From an uncultured Bacteroidales bacterium (GTDB lineage Bacteria; Bacteroidota; Bacteroidia; Bacteroidales; F082), in contig CAMJHP010000006.1 in assembly GCA_946405575.1 (NCBI GenBank), positions 18,879-82,878 on the forward strand: a DNA stretch of 64,000 nucleotides. The letters are read 5' to 3'. The notes below the pieces were generated by a model. The model did not search any database, was not told the origin of the DNA, and worked only from the letters and a program-made list of their open reading frames with translations. Each line of letters starts with the position of its first letter. Within the stretch, counting starts at the first letter, position 1. Positions 8,868 to 17,154 of the stretch are shown one piece after another. Made by a program: the position numbers and the translations under genes.

Positions 8868-9578
8868 TCACAAATAACGTTTCCTTTCTTCTTCCTTAAA
8901 CTTCTCAATGGCATACCTCAGCATAGTGCGGGGCATCGTTGCATGCCGTGTCGACAGCCAATCTTTCAACCTTTGCTCATCGCGCTTTCCAGCTTCGCGC
9001 AAGAGCCAACCGACAGCCTTTTGCAAGAGGTCGTGCAAAGGTTGCGGCTTGGTTAAAAAGATTTCTGCAATAGCGTAAGTGTCATCTAGTTGGTCATGAC
9101 GGATGAACTGCATCGTGCTCACCATACCGATTCGCTGTTCCCAAATGGTCTTACCATCACGGGCGAGGTCGTAGAGCAGGGTGCGGTCCTTGTCCAAGAG
9201 CCAAGTACCCAGCAATTCATAACAGGAGAGGTCAACCAAATCCCAATTATTGATGAACTCGGTATGGGTCAAATAAAAGTCAATGCTTTGCTGCTGCAAG
9301 GTTCTGTCTTTCTTAGCGTGCTTGAAGATTTGCACCAAGGTCAACAAAGCGGCCAAACGGATTTCGTGGTACTCAGAGCAGATGCAGGTTTCCAAATCCT
9401 CAAACGAGGTCTCTTGCCAGCATTGCTTCACCACGTCGCGGGTAGTCGGCACTTTAACGCCAAGGAACTTATCCCCCTCGCCATACTGTCCCTTTCCCGT
9501 CTTGAAGAAACGCGATAGGTTAACGGCTTGTCCGGCATCTTGTTGGGCGAGGATTTCGTTATAGAGTTTGGAGTTCAT
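8868..9578 (-). CDS. AlkD-like DNA alkylation repair protein
   Basis: A 236-residue all-helical HEAT-repeat protein. FLGVKVPTTRDVVKQ near the N-terminus, EYHEIRLAALLTL, FINNWDLVDLSC and the late KAVGWLLREAGKRDEQRL are typical of the AlkD/DNA alkylation repair family. That family includes glycosylases acting on cationic alkylpurines without base flipping. It overlaps the upstream acyltransferase by four bases (ATGA), so it is translationally coupled. Whether this copy is catalytically active cannot be judged here. Confidence 0.92.
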   Translation of the reverse strand: MNSKLYNEILAQQDAGQAVNLSRFFKTGKGQYGEGDKFLGVKVPTTRDVVKQCWQETSFEDLETCICSEYHEIRLAALLTLVQIFKHAKKDRTLQQQSIDFYLTHTEFINNWDLVDLSCYELLGTWLLDKDRTLLYDLARDGKTIWEQRIGMVSTMQFIRHDQLDDTYAIAEIFLTKPQPLHDLLQKAVGWLLREAGKRDEQRLKDWLSTRHATMPRTMLRYAIEKFKEEERKRYL

Positions 9579-10684
9579 GACCTTTTCTCCTTAATACCCA
9601 ATACACACCACCTTACAAACGGAATCCTCCTTATGGCCTCATTCAACAAAGGCGAAATCGTCATCACTGCCACGAAAAGGATGACATACATCATCCAGGG
9701 GGCCAAGTTGGTGTATTGTTTCATCATATAACCCAATGCAGCTATCACCAGATAATGAAGGATATAGACACCATAGCTGGAACGCGTCATATAACCTGCG
9801 AAAGCACTAGTACGGTCAAAGCGTGCCTTGAACCAAGCCATCATTGCCAAGCACATCAACCAACCATAGAGGCAGTTGAGCGGACTGCCAAGATATTGCG
9901 GTGAAGTGTTGTTCTGACCAAAAGTTGTGACAATCAACACAATACCAGAAACGACTGCACAAGCCATTAACGGAATCCAAGCCTTTTCAAGCTTCTCCTG
10001 CACCTCATCGTGCGAGAACACGAAATAGCCCAGCAGGAAGGGAACCAAATAGAAAAGGGGCTTATACAAGTTCAGCAAACCGTCCAACGATTCGGGACGT
10101 GGATTCTTGATGAGCGTTTGCTCACCAACCCAAAACAGCACACCCAGCAGAATGATGACAACAAGGTTGGCCTTACCGCACCAATTCCAGATTCTGTCTT
10201 TTCTGTCTATCACACGCACCAATAGTAACACAAGGCAAAGCAGCCACAGCACCTGAATAAACCACAACGGCCCTGTGCCACTTATGGCCATCATGAAATA
10301 CTTTGCTATTGCGGGCACCCCATCAAATACGCCTTGCCTTGAAGCAACAACGGTATTGAAATAACCAACCATCCAATGGAACACAAAGAGACCTATCGTC
10401 CCAGGCACCAATAATTTTCGTGTGCGTGTCTTGAACCACTCTTTGGCGGATTGCTTTTGCAATGCATAGCGTGCGCTAATGCCAGCAAGTATGAAAAGGA
10501 GTGGCATAAACCAAGGATAAAGAATATACATAACGACATCCTGATACTGCTTATACTCCGGATATTCGCCGAAACCTCCAATGCCACCAAAGACGCCCTT
10601 GTTATTGTAGAAATAAAAAACATGGTAGAACAGCACCAAAAGCACCGTCACCCAGCGCAAGTTATCAATCCAATGCTTTCTCAT
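9575..10684 (-). CDS. Acyltransferase 3 family membrane protein
   Basis: A 369-residue integral membrane protein with about ten hydrophobic segments. The start MRKHWIDNLRWVTVLLVLFY leads into the first helix with the family His (FYHVFYF). Family members transfer acetyl or other acyl groups to surface glycans or lipids in the inner membrane. It overlaps the AbrB gene upstream by four bases and the AlkD gene downstream by four bases, giving a compact three-gene operon. The acceptor substrate is unknown. Confidence 0.88.
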   Translation of the reverse strand: MRKHWIDNLRWVTVLLVLFYHVFYFYNNKGVFGGIGGFGEYPEYKQYQDVVMYILYPWFMPLLFILAGISARYALQKQSAKEWFKTRTRKLLVPGTIGLFVFHWMVGYFNTVVASRQGVFDGVPAIAKYFMMAISGTGPLWFIQVLWLLCLVLLLVRVIDRKDRIWNWCGKANLVVIILLGVLFWVGEQTLIKNPRPESLDGLLNLYKPLFYLVPFLLGYFVFSHDEVQEKLEKAWIPLMACAVVSGIVLIVTTFGQNNTSPQYLGSPLNCLYGWLMCLAMMAWFKARFDRTSAFAGYMTRSSYGVYILHYLVIAALGYMMKQYTNLAPWMMYVILFVAVMTISPLLNEAIRRIPFVRWCVLGIKEKRS

Positions 10685-10890
10685 TTGGGAAGGCCCTCCA
10701 TCGCCTGATCAATAGCTGCTTGGAAGATTTCTGTCTTTAGAAGAGCCATTCCTCTCTGGTCGCCCAATACTAAAAGACTGTCACCGGCCTTGATATCGTA
10801 TACCTCGCGGGCTTCCTTTGGGATGACAATCTGTCCCCGATCACCCACTTTCACTACACCAAAGATGTATTTTCCATTTTCTGCTTCCAT
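10681..10890 (-). CDS. AbrB/SpoVT-type swapped-hairpin DNA-binding protein
   Basis: A 69-residue protein. Start MEAENGKYIFGVVKVGDRGQ, then IVIPKEAREVYDIKAGDSLL, the classic AbrB/MazE beta-swapped hairpin. I chose the ATG at 10888-10890: an upstream ATG at 10926 would sit almost on the transcription start implied by the TACTTTTG box at 10936. As first gene of the operon it may autoregulate it together with the acyltransferase and AlkD genes. MazE-like antitoxins share the fold, but no toxin gene is adjacent. Confidence 0.9.
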   Translation of the reverse strand: MEAENGKYIFGVVKVGDRGQIVIPKEAREVYDIKAGDSLLVLGDQRGMALLKTEIFQAAIDQAMEGLPK

Positions 10891-10935
10891 AATGATTTGA
10901 TTTTGATGATTAGTATGATTTTTCATATTTTGCTG

Positions 10936-10943
10936 CAAAAGTA
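10936..10943 (-). promoter_or_regulatory. -7 promoter box for the AbrB operon
   Basis: The minus strand reads TACTTTTG, an exact TAnnTTTG match, leaving a leader of roughly 40 bases before the chosen AbrB start. Confidence 0.75.
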
Positions 10944-11029
10944 TGATTAATTTTCTTGTCTTGTATCTTTTCCCGCAAAAAAATTTACGCTTGGATTTCC
11001 GCAAATACATTTCTTGTGATTGTTTTTAT

Positions 11030-11037
11030 TATTTTTG
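11030..11037 (+). promoter_or_regulatory. -7 promoter box for the C25 protease
   Basis: TATTTTTG is an exact consensus match, 31 bases before the signal-peptide ATG. Together with the minus-strand box at 10936 it forms a divergent promoter pair. Confidence 0.75.
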
Positions 11038-11068
11038 CACCCAATTATTATCATTTAAAATGTTCAAA

Positions 11069-14000
11069 ATGAAAAAACTATCCTTATTCCTTATTCTGGC
11101 CTTAAGCGGTTTGTTCGCTTTTGCCCAGAATGGCCGTATCGACTTGCGAAGCATTTCTTCGGCCGAAATCACGCATAGTGACTTTACCTCGTTGCGTGCC
11201 ACCTTTAACTATGGCTCCATCGAGAGCATCGAAGTGCCCACCGAAAGGGGTACTTTCTCAGAAATCGCCATTGAAGGCACCTACGCCTCTGGCGAAATTG
11301 GCACTCCCGAACTGCCCGCCTCACACCAATTGTTGGCCGTTCCTTTCGGTGCCACACCTAGCGTCAATGTAATCAGTTTCACCACTACGGATTACCGCCT
11401 CTCCGACTACGGCATCAAAACCCTGTTACCCCATCAGCCTTCAGTCCGCAAGGACCAGAATCTTGATGAGGTCGAGTTCGTGTACAATGCCGAAGCCTAT
11501 CAAACCCGCAGTCTCGCCACGATGCCTGAAGCCACAATCGAAGTGCAAGGCACCATGCGTGGTATCCGCATCGGCTCGTTGGTCATCAATCCCGTGAGCT
11601 ATAACCCTGCCTCCAACACCTTGCGCGTGTTCAACAACATTGAAGTGGAAATCAGCTTTGATGGTGCCGACCGCGCCGAGACTGAACGTATGTTGCTGAG
11701 CACCTACAGCCCTTACTTCGACATCGTCTACAAGCAAATGTTCAACCACCGCCAAATTATGGATGTGTATGACGACCACCCAGACCTGATGGCCTATCCC
11801 GTCCATATGATTGTCATCACACCAGAAAATTACCTCTCTGCCTTACAACCTTGGATCAACTGGAAAATCCAAAAAGGCTTTGATGTGAATGTGGTGACTA
11901 CTGCACAAGCTGGTAGTAACTATAACGCCATTCAGTCCTATGTGCAGAACCTTTACAATACAGGCGTCAGCCAAGGTGCCACGCCTACCTTCCTTGTCCT
12001 TGTGGGCGATACGGGACAAATCCCTGGAAAAACCAGTGGTAATGCCACAGGCAAAGTGACTGACTTGTATTATGGCTCCGTTGATAACGACTATTTCCCG
12101 GATATGTTCTACAGCCGCATGTCAGCAGAGAACACCAACCAAGTCACCGCCATCGTCAACAAGATCCTGCAATATGAGCAATACACCATGCCCGACCCGA
12201 GCTACCTGAGCAACGTGACCCTCATCGCTGGTTGGGACAGCTATTGGAACGCACGTATTGGTCGACCCACCATCAACTATGCCACCACCTATTATTATAA
12301 TACTGCTCATGGCTTCAATCAGGTGAACGCATACCTCCAACAAGGTCAATATACGGGTTGTTATAACACTCTGAACACAGGCGTTGGTTTCGTCAACTAT
12401 ACGGCTCACGGTGAAGAGACCAGCTGGTCCGACCCGTATTTTTCGGTTTCTAACGTCAACGCACTGACCAACACAAACAAATATTTCTTGGCTATGGGCA
12501 ACTGCTGTCTGACTGGTAACTTCGGCCACAGCCAGCCCTGCTTCGGTGAAGCTATGCTTCGTGGCGAGAACAAAGCCGCCTATTCCTATATCGGTTCCTG
12601 CCCTGTGACCTATTGGTACGAGGATTACTACTTCGGTGTAGGTGCCACCAACGTCTTTAACCAAACACCCACACTGGAAAACACCGCCACTGGAGTTTAT
12701 GACGGCATCTGGATGGATGACACATACAATACCGTTTCTTCTATGACCTTCCTCGGCAACTTGGCTGTTTGTTATGCCAGCGCGGGTGGCTATCAAACCA
12801 GCTCCAATCCCACCTATTACTGGCAAGCTTACCATGTGCTTGGTGATGGCTCCATCATGCCTTACCGCGTGAACCCAACCCCCAACACTGTCAGCCACGC
12901 TTCCACCATCCCTGCCGGAGCTACCTCATTTATGGTGAGTGCACAAGCAGGTTCTTACGTCGGCATCTCGCAAAATAATATCCTGAAAGGAGCTGCTTTG
13001 GTACCCGCTTCCGGTTCGGTGAACGTGCCGTTGAGTGGCATTGGTTCGGGACAAGTGCATATTGTGGTCACTAAGCCGCAACGTCAACCTTACATCCAAG
13101 ACATTACTGTTGGCGGTGGTGGCACCACTTACACCATTAATGTTTCGGCCAATCCGAGCAATGGTGGTATTGTCACTGGTGGCGGCTCATACAATCAAGG
13201 CCAATCCTGTACTGTGAGTGCTACGGCCAACAGTGGTTTCACCTTCACCAACTGGACAGAGAACGGCAGCGTGGTCTCCACCCAAGCCAACTATACCTTC
13301 ACGGTGACTGGTAACCGCACTTTGGTAGCCAATTTCCAAGCCCAGACACAAAGTTACACCATCACCGTTTCGGCCAATCCTGCTAACGGTGGCACCGTCA
13401 CTGGCGGAGGAACCTACCAGCAAGGACAAAGCTGTACCGTGAGTGCTACGCCTGCTTCAGGCTACACTTTCTTGAGATGGACGGAGAACGGCACACAAGT
13501 TTCGACCAATGCCAATTACACCTTCACCGTCACAGGCAACCGCACTCTAGTAGCCCAGTTCCAAGCACAACCTCAAAACTATAACATAAGCGTATCAGCC
13601 AACCCAACCGATGGAGGCACTGTCTCGGGTGGTGGCACCTATCAACAAGGTCAAAGCTGCACCGTTAGTGCCACACCAGCTACAGGCTATAATTTTGTGA
13701 AATGGACCGAAAACGGCGCACAAGTCTCTACCAATGCCAATTATACCTTCACCGTCACAGGCAACCGCACATTGGTGGCTCAGTTCGAAGGCCAAAGCTA
13801 TTATATTGCCACCACATCCAATCCGTCTATCGGTGGCACCACCAGTGGCAACGGCATCTATCATTATGGAGAAACCTGCACTGTGACCGCCACACCTGCA
13901 CAAGGATATGAGTTTGTCAACTGGAAAGAAAACGGCAGTGTAGTCTCGAACGATGCCAGTTATAGTTTCATTGTCAACAATGGCAGAAACTTGACGGCCA

Positions 14001-14485
14001 ACTTTGCCATTCAGACCTTTGAAATCACAACCAGCGTCGAACCTGCAGAAGGCGGCATCGTCACAGGAAGCGGCATCTACAATTATGGCGACGAAGTGAC
14101 CATCTCCGTGGAAACCAACGAAGACTGGGCTTTCCAAAACTGGACTGAAAACGGCAATGTTGTGGCTGAAGACAAGACCTTCACCTTTATCGCTACAGCC
14201 AGTCGTAACTTTGTGGCCAACCTTATGTATACCGAAGGCCTTGGCGAACAAGGCCACCACACCCTTGTCCTCTATCCCAACCCCGTCAACGACAAGTTGA
14301 CTGTCGAAGCCGAAGAGGCCATTGGCACCGTGGAAATTTACAACCTCATGGGTGCATTGGTCTACAGCCAGAAAGGCTGCTCCAACAAAGTGGAAATCAC
14401 CACTGCCGATATGCAAAGCGGCATCTATTTCATCCGCATAATGAATGATATGGTGTCGGAAACCAGAAGGTTTGTGAAGGAATAA
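11069..14485 (+). CDS. Gingipain-type C25 cysteine protease with five beta-repeat domains and T9SS tail
   Basis: An 1138-residue secreted protease. Start at 11069 (an ATG three codons earlier is also possible) gives signal peptide MKKLSLFLILALSGLFAFAQ. A propeptide spans about 20-220 and the C25 domain about 230-620. The catalytic dyad is visible: NYTAHGEETSW (His447) and GNCCLTGNFGHSQPCFGEAM, where alignment to the gingipain ACVNG...PCFAEA pattern makes the second Cys (480) the nucleophile. Five tandem repeats of about 73 residues follow (about 690-1050; pattern ANPxxGGxVxGGGxYxxGQ...FTFVNWTENG), of the bacterial/InlB-B-repeat type. It ends with YPNPVNDKLTVEAEE...GIYFIRIMN, a T9SS sorting domain. 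Cleavage specificity (Arg or Lys) cannot be read. Confidence 0.95.
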   Translation: MKKLSLFLILALSGLFAFAQNGRIDLRSISSAEITHSDFTSLRATFNYGSIESIEVPTERGTFSEIAIEGTYASGEIGTPELPASHQLLAVPFGATPSVNVISFTTTDYRLSDYGIKTLLPHQPSVRKDQNLDEVEFVYNAEAYQTRSLATMPEATIEVQGTMRGIRIGSLVINPVSYNPASNTLRVFNNIEVEISFDGADRAETERMLLSTYSPYFDIVYKQMFNHRQIMDVYDDHPDLMAYPVHMIVITPENYLSALQPWINWKIQKGFDVNVVTTAQAGSNYNAIQSYVQNLYNTGVSQGATPTFLVLVGDTGQIPGKTSGNATGKVTDLYYGSVDNDYFPDMFYSRMSAENTNQVTAIVNKILQYEQYTMPDPSYLSNVTLIAGWDSYWNARIGRPTINYATTYYYNTAHGFNQVNAYLQQGQYTGCYNTLNTGVGFVNYTAHGEETSWSDPYFSVSNVNALTNTNKYFLAMGNCCLTGNFGHSQPCFGEAMLRGENKAAYSYIGSCPVTYWYEDYYFGVGATNVFNQTPTLENTATGVYDGIWMDDTYNTVSSMTFLGNLAVCYASAGGYQTSSNPTYYWQAYHVLGDGSIMPYRVNPTPNTVSHASTIPAGATSFMVSAQAGSYVGISQNNILKGAALVPASGSVNVPLSGIGSGQVHIVVTKPQRQPYIQDITVGGGGTTYTINVSANPSNGGIVTGGGSYNQGQSCTVSATANSGFTFTNWTENGSVVSTQANYTFTVTGNRTLVANFQAQTQSYTITVSANPANGGTVTGGGTYQQGQSCTVSATPASGYTFLRWTENGTQVSTNANYTFTVTGNRTLVAQFQAQPQNYNISVSANPTDGGTVSGGGTYQQGQSCTVSATPATGYNFVKWTENGAQVSTNANYTFTVTGNRTLVAQFEGQSYYIATTSNPSIGGTTSGNGIYHYGETCTVTATPAQGYEFVNWKENGSVVSNDASYSFIVNNGRNLTANFAIQTFEITTSVEPAEGGIVTGSGIYNYGDEVTISVETNEDWAFQNWTENGNVVAEDKTFTFIATASRNFVANLMYTEGLGEQGHHTLVLYPNPVNDKLTVEAEEAIGTVEIYNLMGALVYSQKGCSNKVEITTADMQSGIYFIRIMNDMVSETRRFVKE

Positions 14486-14504
14486 TCCTGATTTCATAAC
14501 CACG

Positions 14505-14553
14505 AAACCGACCGTCTATTGATTCTCAAGAGAATGACATAGACGGCCGGTTT
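14505..14553. terminator. Hairpin between convergent genes (probable bidirectional terminator)
   Basis: Stem AAACCGACCGTCTAT (14505-14519) pairs with ATAGACGGCCGGTTT (14539-14553), ending in a T run, with an inner ATTCTC/GAGAAT stem. It lies between the C25 protease stop and the convergent transporter stop. It resembles the hairpin at 17086-17136. Confidence 0.8.
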
Positions 14554-14577
14554 TGTATTGGTGCAGCATTACTCCAA

Positions 14578-15492
14578 TTATTGGGTTGCAGCCCGGCTTT
14601 GGTTGACGATCCAAACGCCCGCAAAGACCAACACCATTGCTACCAGTTTCTTCCAGGTAATATGGTCCAAACCGATGATAATGCTAATAATTGTTGCGAC
14701 AATCGGTTGCACATAATTATACATACTGACCAAAGTAGGGCGCAATCTCTTTTGCCCGACAGGAATCAAAAAATAGGCTACAAAAGTGGCAAAGACCACC
14801 ACATAAGCCACTTGCCATAACACTTTTGTATCCATCTGACCAAAGGGCAGTTGAAAAAAATGCCGCGCATTGAAAGGCAAAGCCACTATCATCGAAAACA
14901 AAAACATCCATTTCATAAATGTGACCACGTTGTATTTCAAAATCAAAGGGCGAAAGATCCCGAGGTATAAAGCAAAAGTCAAACCATTGAGTATGGTAAG
15001 AACGATACCCAAAGGTTTAGTCTCAGAGGCTCCGCCACCTAAGCCAACTGAGTTGAAAATCAAAATGAGGACACCTACTAAACTCACCAAAACGCCACTG
15101 ATTTTCTTGCCTGTGATAGGCTCTTTCAAAGCAACAGCAGCAACAAACATAGTCATGATAGGCGTACAAGTGTTGGTGATGCTCAAATCAATGGAGGTGG
15201 TCATAGTAATGGCCTTCAAGAAACTCATCTGCGTGAGGAAAAGGCCAAGCATAGAGGCCACAAAGATTTGCAACAAGTCTTTTACTGGCACTTTTTCCTT
15301 AGGCATAAAAAGCGACAAGAGCCAAAACAAGATGGTAGCCCCTGTCGCTCTCAGGCAAAACAAATCCATAGGTGTCAACACGTGAGCGTTGGAAATGTTC
15401 TTACAGCAGACAATGTTGAACCCAAAGATACAATAGGCCGCGAAACACGCAAGATGTCCAATCAATGTGGACTTATTCAACCCAGTAGACAT
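14578..15492 (-). CDS. EamA/DMT-family transporter
   Basis: A 304-residue membrane protein with ten hydrophobic helices in two EamA halves. The first half includes LRATGATILFWLLSLF and SIDLSITNTCTPIMTMFVAA; the second ends in IVATIISIIIGLDHITWKK. These carry metabolites or drugs across the inner membrane; the substrate is unknown. Start MSTGLNKSTLIGHLACF at 15490-15492 overlaps the 3' end of the nitroreductase gene by 20 bases, so they are likely co-transcribed. A start 12 codons further up would deepen the overlap and is less likely. Confidence 0.9.
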   Translation of the reverse strand: MSTGLNKSTLIGHLACFAAYCIFGFNIVCCKNISNAHVLTPMDLFCLRATGATILFWLLSLFMPKEKVPVKDLLQIFVASMLGLFLTQMSFLKAITMTTSIDLSITNTCTPIMTMFVAAVALKEPITGKKISGVLVSLVGVLILIFNSVGLGGGASETKPLGIVLTILNGLTFALYLGIFRPLILKYNVVTFMKWMFLFSMIVALPFNARHFFQLPFGQMDTKVLWQVAYVVVFATFVAYFLIPVGQKRLRPTLVSMYNYVQPIVATIISIIIGLDHITWKKLVAMVLVFAGVWIVNQSRAATQ

Positions 15493-16102
15493 AATTCTCC
15501 TTGCGTGGACGGGCTTCAGGATAGTCACCCTTCACATAGCCGAGGATGCAGTTGCCAATGCCGACATACTTGGTCGTATCGATGCCTAGTCCAGCAAGGA
15601 TAGCTTTGCCTTCTTCGGTTTCAAAGACCTCCTTTGCGCGGTGAATCCAGCAGGAACCTAAGCCTTTGGCATGAGCCGCGTTAAGCAGATTGCCCATGAC
15701 GAGCGAACCATCTTCCTTCCAAGTCATAGCAGCAGTGCTATCAGCCAAGACCACCAGCACCACGGGAGCACCGTAGAACGGGTCGCTGTCGGAACCCATC
15801 ACAGCTGCATTGAGACGGCTCATTTCATCGCGCACCTCACGGTTGGTGACGGCAACGATGATAGGAGCTTGGCGATTCATACCTGTGGGGGCATAAGTAC
15901 CCGCGTTGCAGATTTCTTCAATGACTTCACGTGGAGGCACTTCGTCGGTGTAGCTGCGGATGCTTCGACGCGTCAGCAGATCATCCATAGTCGTATTCAT
16001 AGTATTTCCTTGATTAATGTTTCCCCCCCGAAGTTTATCGCGATAGCACCCACCTCCAACCATCAATGCGAGTGCTGCAAAGAACAAAATGTGTTTCCTC
16101 AT
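15473..16102 (-). CDS. Nitroreductase-family flavoprotein with apparent lipoprotein signal
   Basis: The 209-residue frame contains a complete nitroreductase domain from about residue 35 (MNTTMDDLLTRRSIRSYTDE; NAGTYAPTGMNRQAP; GNLLNAAHAKGLGSCWIHRA). These FMN enzymes reduce nitro or quinone groups with NAD(P)H. Unusually, the frame begins with MRKHILFFAALALMVGGGCY, a lipoprotein signal with a plausible lipobox cysteine at 19. An alternative cytosolic start is the ATG at 15998-16000. A run of seven G in the coding strand lies between the two parts at about 16023-16029. The TACCTTTG box at 16126 supports transcription from the longer start. Confidence 0.85.
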   Translation of the reverse strand: MRKHILFFAALALMVGGGCYRDKLRGGNINQGNTMNTTMDDLLTRRSIRSYTDEVPPREVIEEICNAGTYAPTGMNRQAPIIVAVTNREVRDEMSRLNAAVMGSDSDPFYGAPVVLVVLADSTAAMTWKEDGSLVMGNLLNAAHAKGLGSCWIHRAKEVFETEEGKAILAGLGIDTTKYVGIGNCILGYVKGDYPEARPRKENYVYWVE

Positions 16103-16125
16103 AATGAAATGGAATTAGTGCGACA

Positions 16126-16133
16126 AAGGTACG
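16126..16133 (-). promoter_or_regulatory. -7 promoter box for the nitroreductase
   Basis: The minus strand reads TACCTTTG, 24 bases before the long start codon, so the transcript includes the lipoprotein-signal region. Confidence 0.75.
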
Positions 16134-16144
16134 GAGTTTTTTCG

Positions 16145-16152
16145 CAATTTTG
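16145..16152 (+). promoter_or_regulatory. Probable -7 promoter box for the BASS transporter
   Basis: CAATTTTG differs from TAnnTTTG at the first base only and is followed by GCAGCC, as in other promoters here. It lies 20 bases before the start codon, divergent to 16126. Confidence 0.55.
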
Positions 16153-16171
16153 CAGCCCAAATTGGATTTAG

Positions 16172-17119
16172 ATGCAAAAAATAAAAAGTTATGTCCTGCC
16201 TATCGCCATTGTATTAGGTTTGTTGCTACACGACTACTGTGCAGCTTTCAGCGTGGTGGTGCCTTACATCATCTTCACCATCTTGCTCCTAACCTTCTCG
16301 GCAGTTGACATCAAAAAACTGCGTTTCAAGCCGATGTTCACTTGGATTATCCTTTTTCAAGTAGTAATTAGTCTGGGTGGCTATGTTTTGTTAAAACTCT
16401 TGAATGTCAATGAGATTATTGCTGAAGGCGTACTCATAGGGGTCCTATGTCCCGTAGCTGCCTCAGTAGCGGTAGTAAGCACCATGCTGGGTGCCGACCG
16501 CAACACAGTGACCTCCTACTCTATCATCGGCAACCTGGTCATCTCTCTGGTGGCACCGATTTATTTTTCATTCATTGGCGTGAATCAAGATATGCCGTTT
16601 TTTGAATCCTTCCTACACATTTTGAGGCGCATTGGTATGGTTATCGGACTACCGTTTTTCATTGCCTTAGCCTTACAACTCTGTCTTCCCAAAGCCAATA
16701 GTTTTTTGAGCCGCTACAAAGGCTTGGCCTTTTATCTTTGGGCTGTCGCGCTATTCCTGACCTTGGGCCAAACTATTCATTTCATTTTCCTCAACGGCAA
16801 GGGGAATTGGAACAGCATTCTTTGGCTAGGCATCTCGGCTTTGTTGTTCTGCATCATCCAATTCGGTTTGGGCAAATGGATTGGGCACAAATACGGCGAC
16901 ACCATTGCAGGTGGGCAATTGCTCGGACAGAAAAACTCAGCTATGGGTATTTGGATGGCCAACCACTATCTACTTCCTCTAGCATCGGTGTTTTTGGCCT
17001 TCTATTCCGTTTTCCAAAACTTGTTCAATAGTTGGCAGATTTGGCGATTTGAAAAAAGAAAAAAGAAAAAAGAAAGCTTAATAACAAAATCGACCGACCC
17101 CGATTCCATACAGGAATGA
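16172..17119 (+). CDS. Bile acid:sodium symporter (BASS/SBF) family transporter
   Basis: A 315-residue membrane protein with nine or ten helices. GVLCPVAASVAVVSTMLGAD and GQLLGQKNSAMGIWMANHYL correspond to the two crossover motifs of the SBF fold. Family members import organic anions, pantoate or bile acids with sodium; the substrate is not evident. The C-terminus is a Lys-rich tail (FEKRKKKKES), and its last codons form the left arm of the downstream terminator hairpin. No immediate partner gene on the same strand. Confidence 0.88.
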   Translation: MQKIKSYVLPIAIVLGLLLHDYCAAFSVVVPYIIFTILLLTFSAVDIKKLRFKPMFTWIILFQVVISLGGYVLLKLLNVNEIIAEGVLIGVLCPVAASVAVVSTMLGADRNTVTSYSIIGNLVISLVAPIYFSFIGVNQDMPFFESFLHILRRIGMVIGLPFFIALALQLCLPKANSFLSRYKGLAFYLWAVALFLTLGQTIHFIFLNGKGNWNSILWLGISALLFCIIQFGLGKWIGHKYGDTIAGGQLLGQKNSAMGIWMANHYLLPLASVFLAFYSVFQNLFNSWQIWRFEKRKKKKESLITKSTDPDSIQE

Positions 17120-17136
17120 CATAGTCGGTCGATTTT
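17086..17136. terminator. Bidirectional terminator hairpin
   Basis: AAAATCGACCGAC (17086-17098) pairs perfectly with GTCGGTCGATTTT (17124-17136), with an inner GATTCC/GGAATG stem. It overlaps the transporter's last codons and faces the convergent peptidase gene. Confidence 0.9.
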
Positions 17137-17154
17137 ATTGTCCTTGGTTTTATC

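Noticed and set aside
10681..10890. AbrB-like protein as MazE-type antitoxin
   Set aside because: No toxin-sized partner adjoins it; its coupled neighbour is a full-length membrane acyltransferase.
12122..14503. Two long minus-strand frames (12122-12898 and 13595-14503) opposite the C25 protease
   Set aside because: They mirror the protease and its repeats; the apparent repetitive protein is the antisense of the InlB-like repeats.
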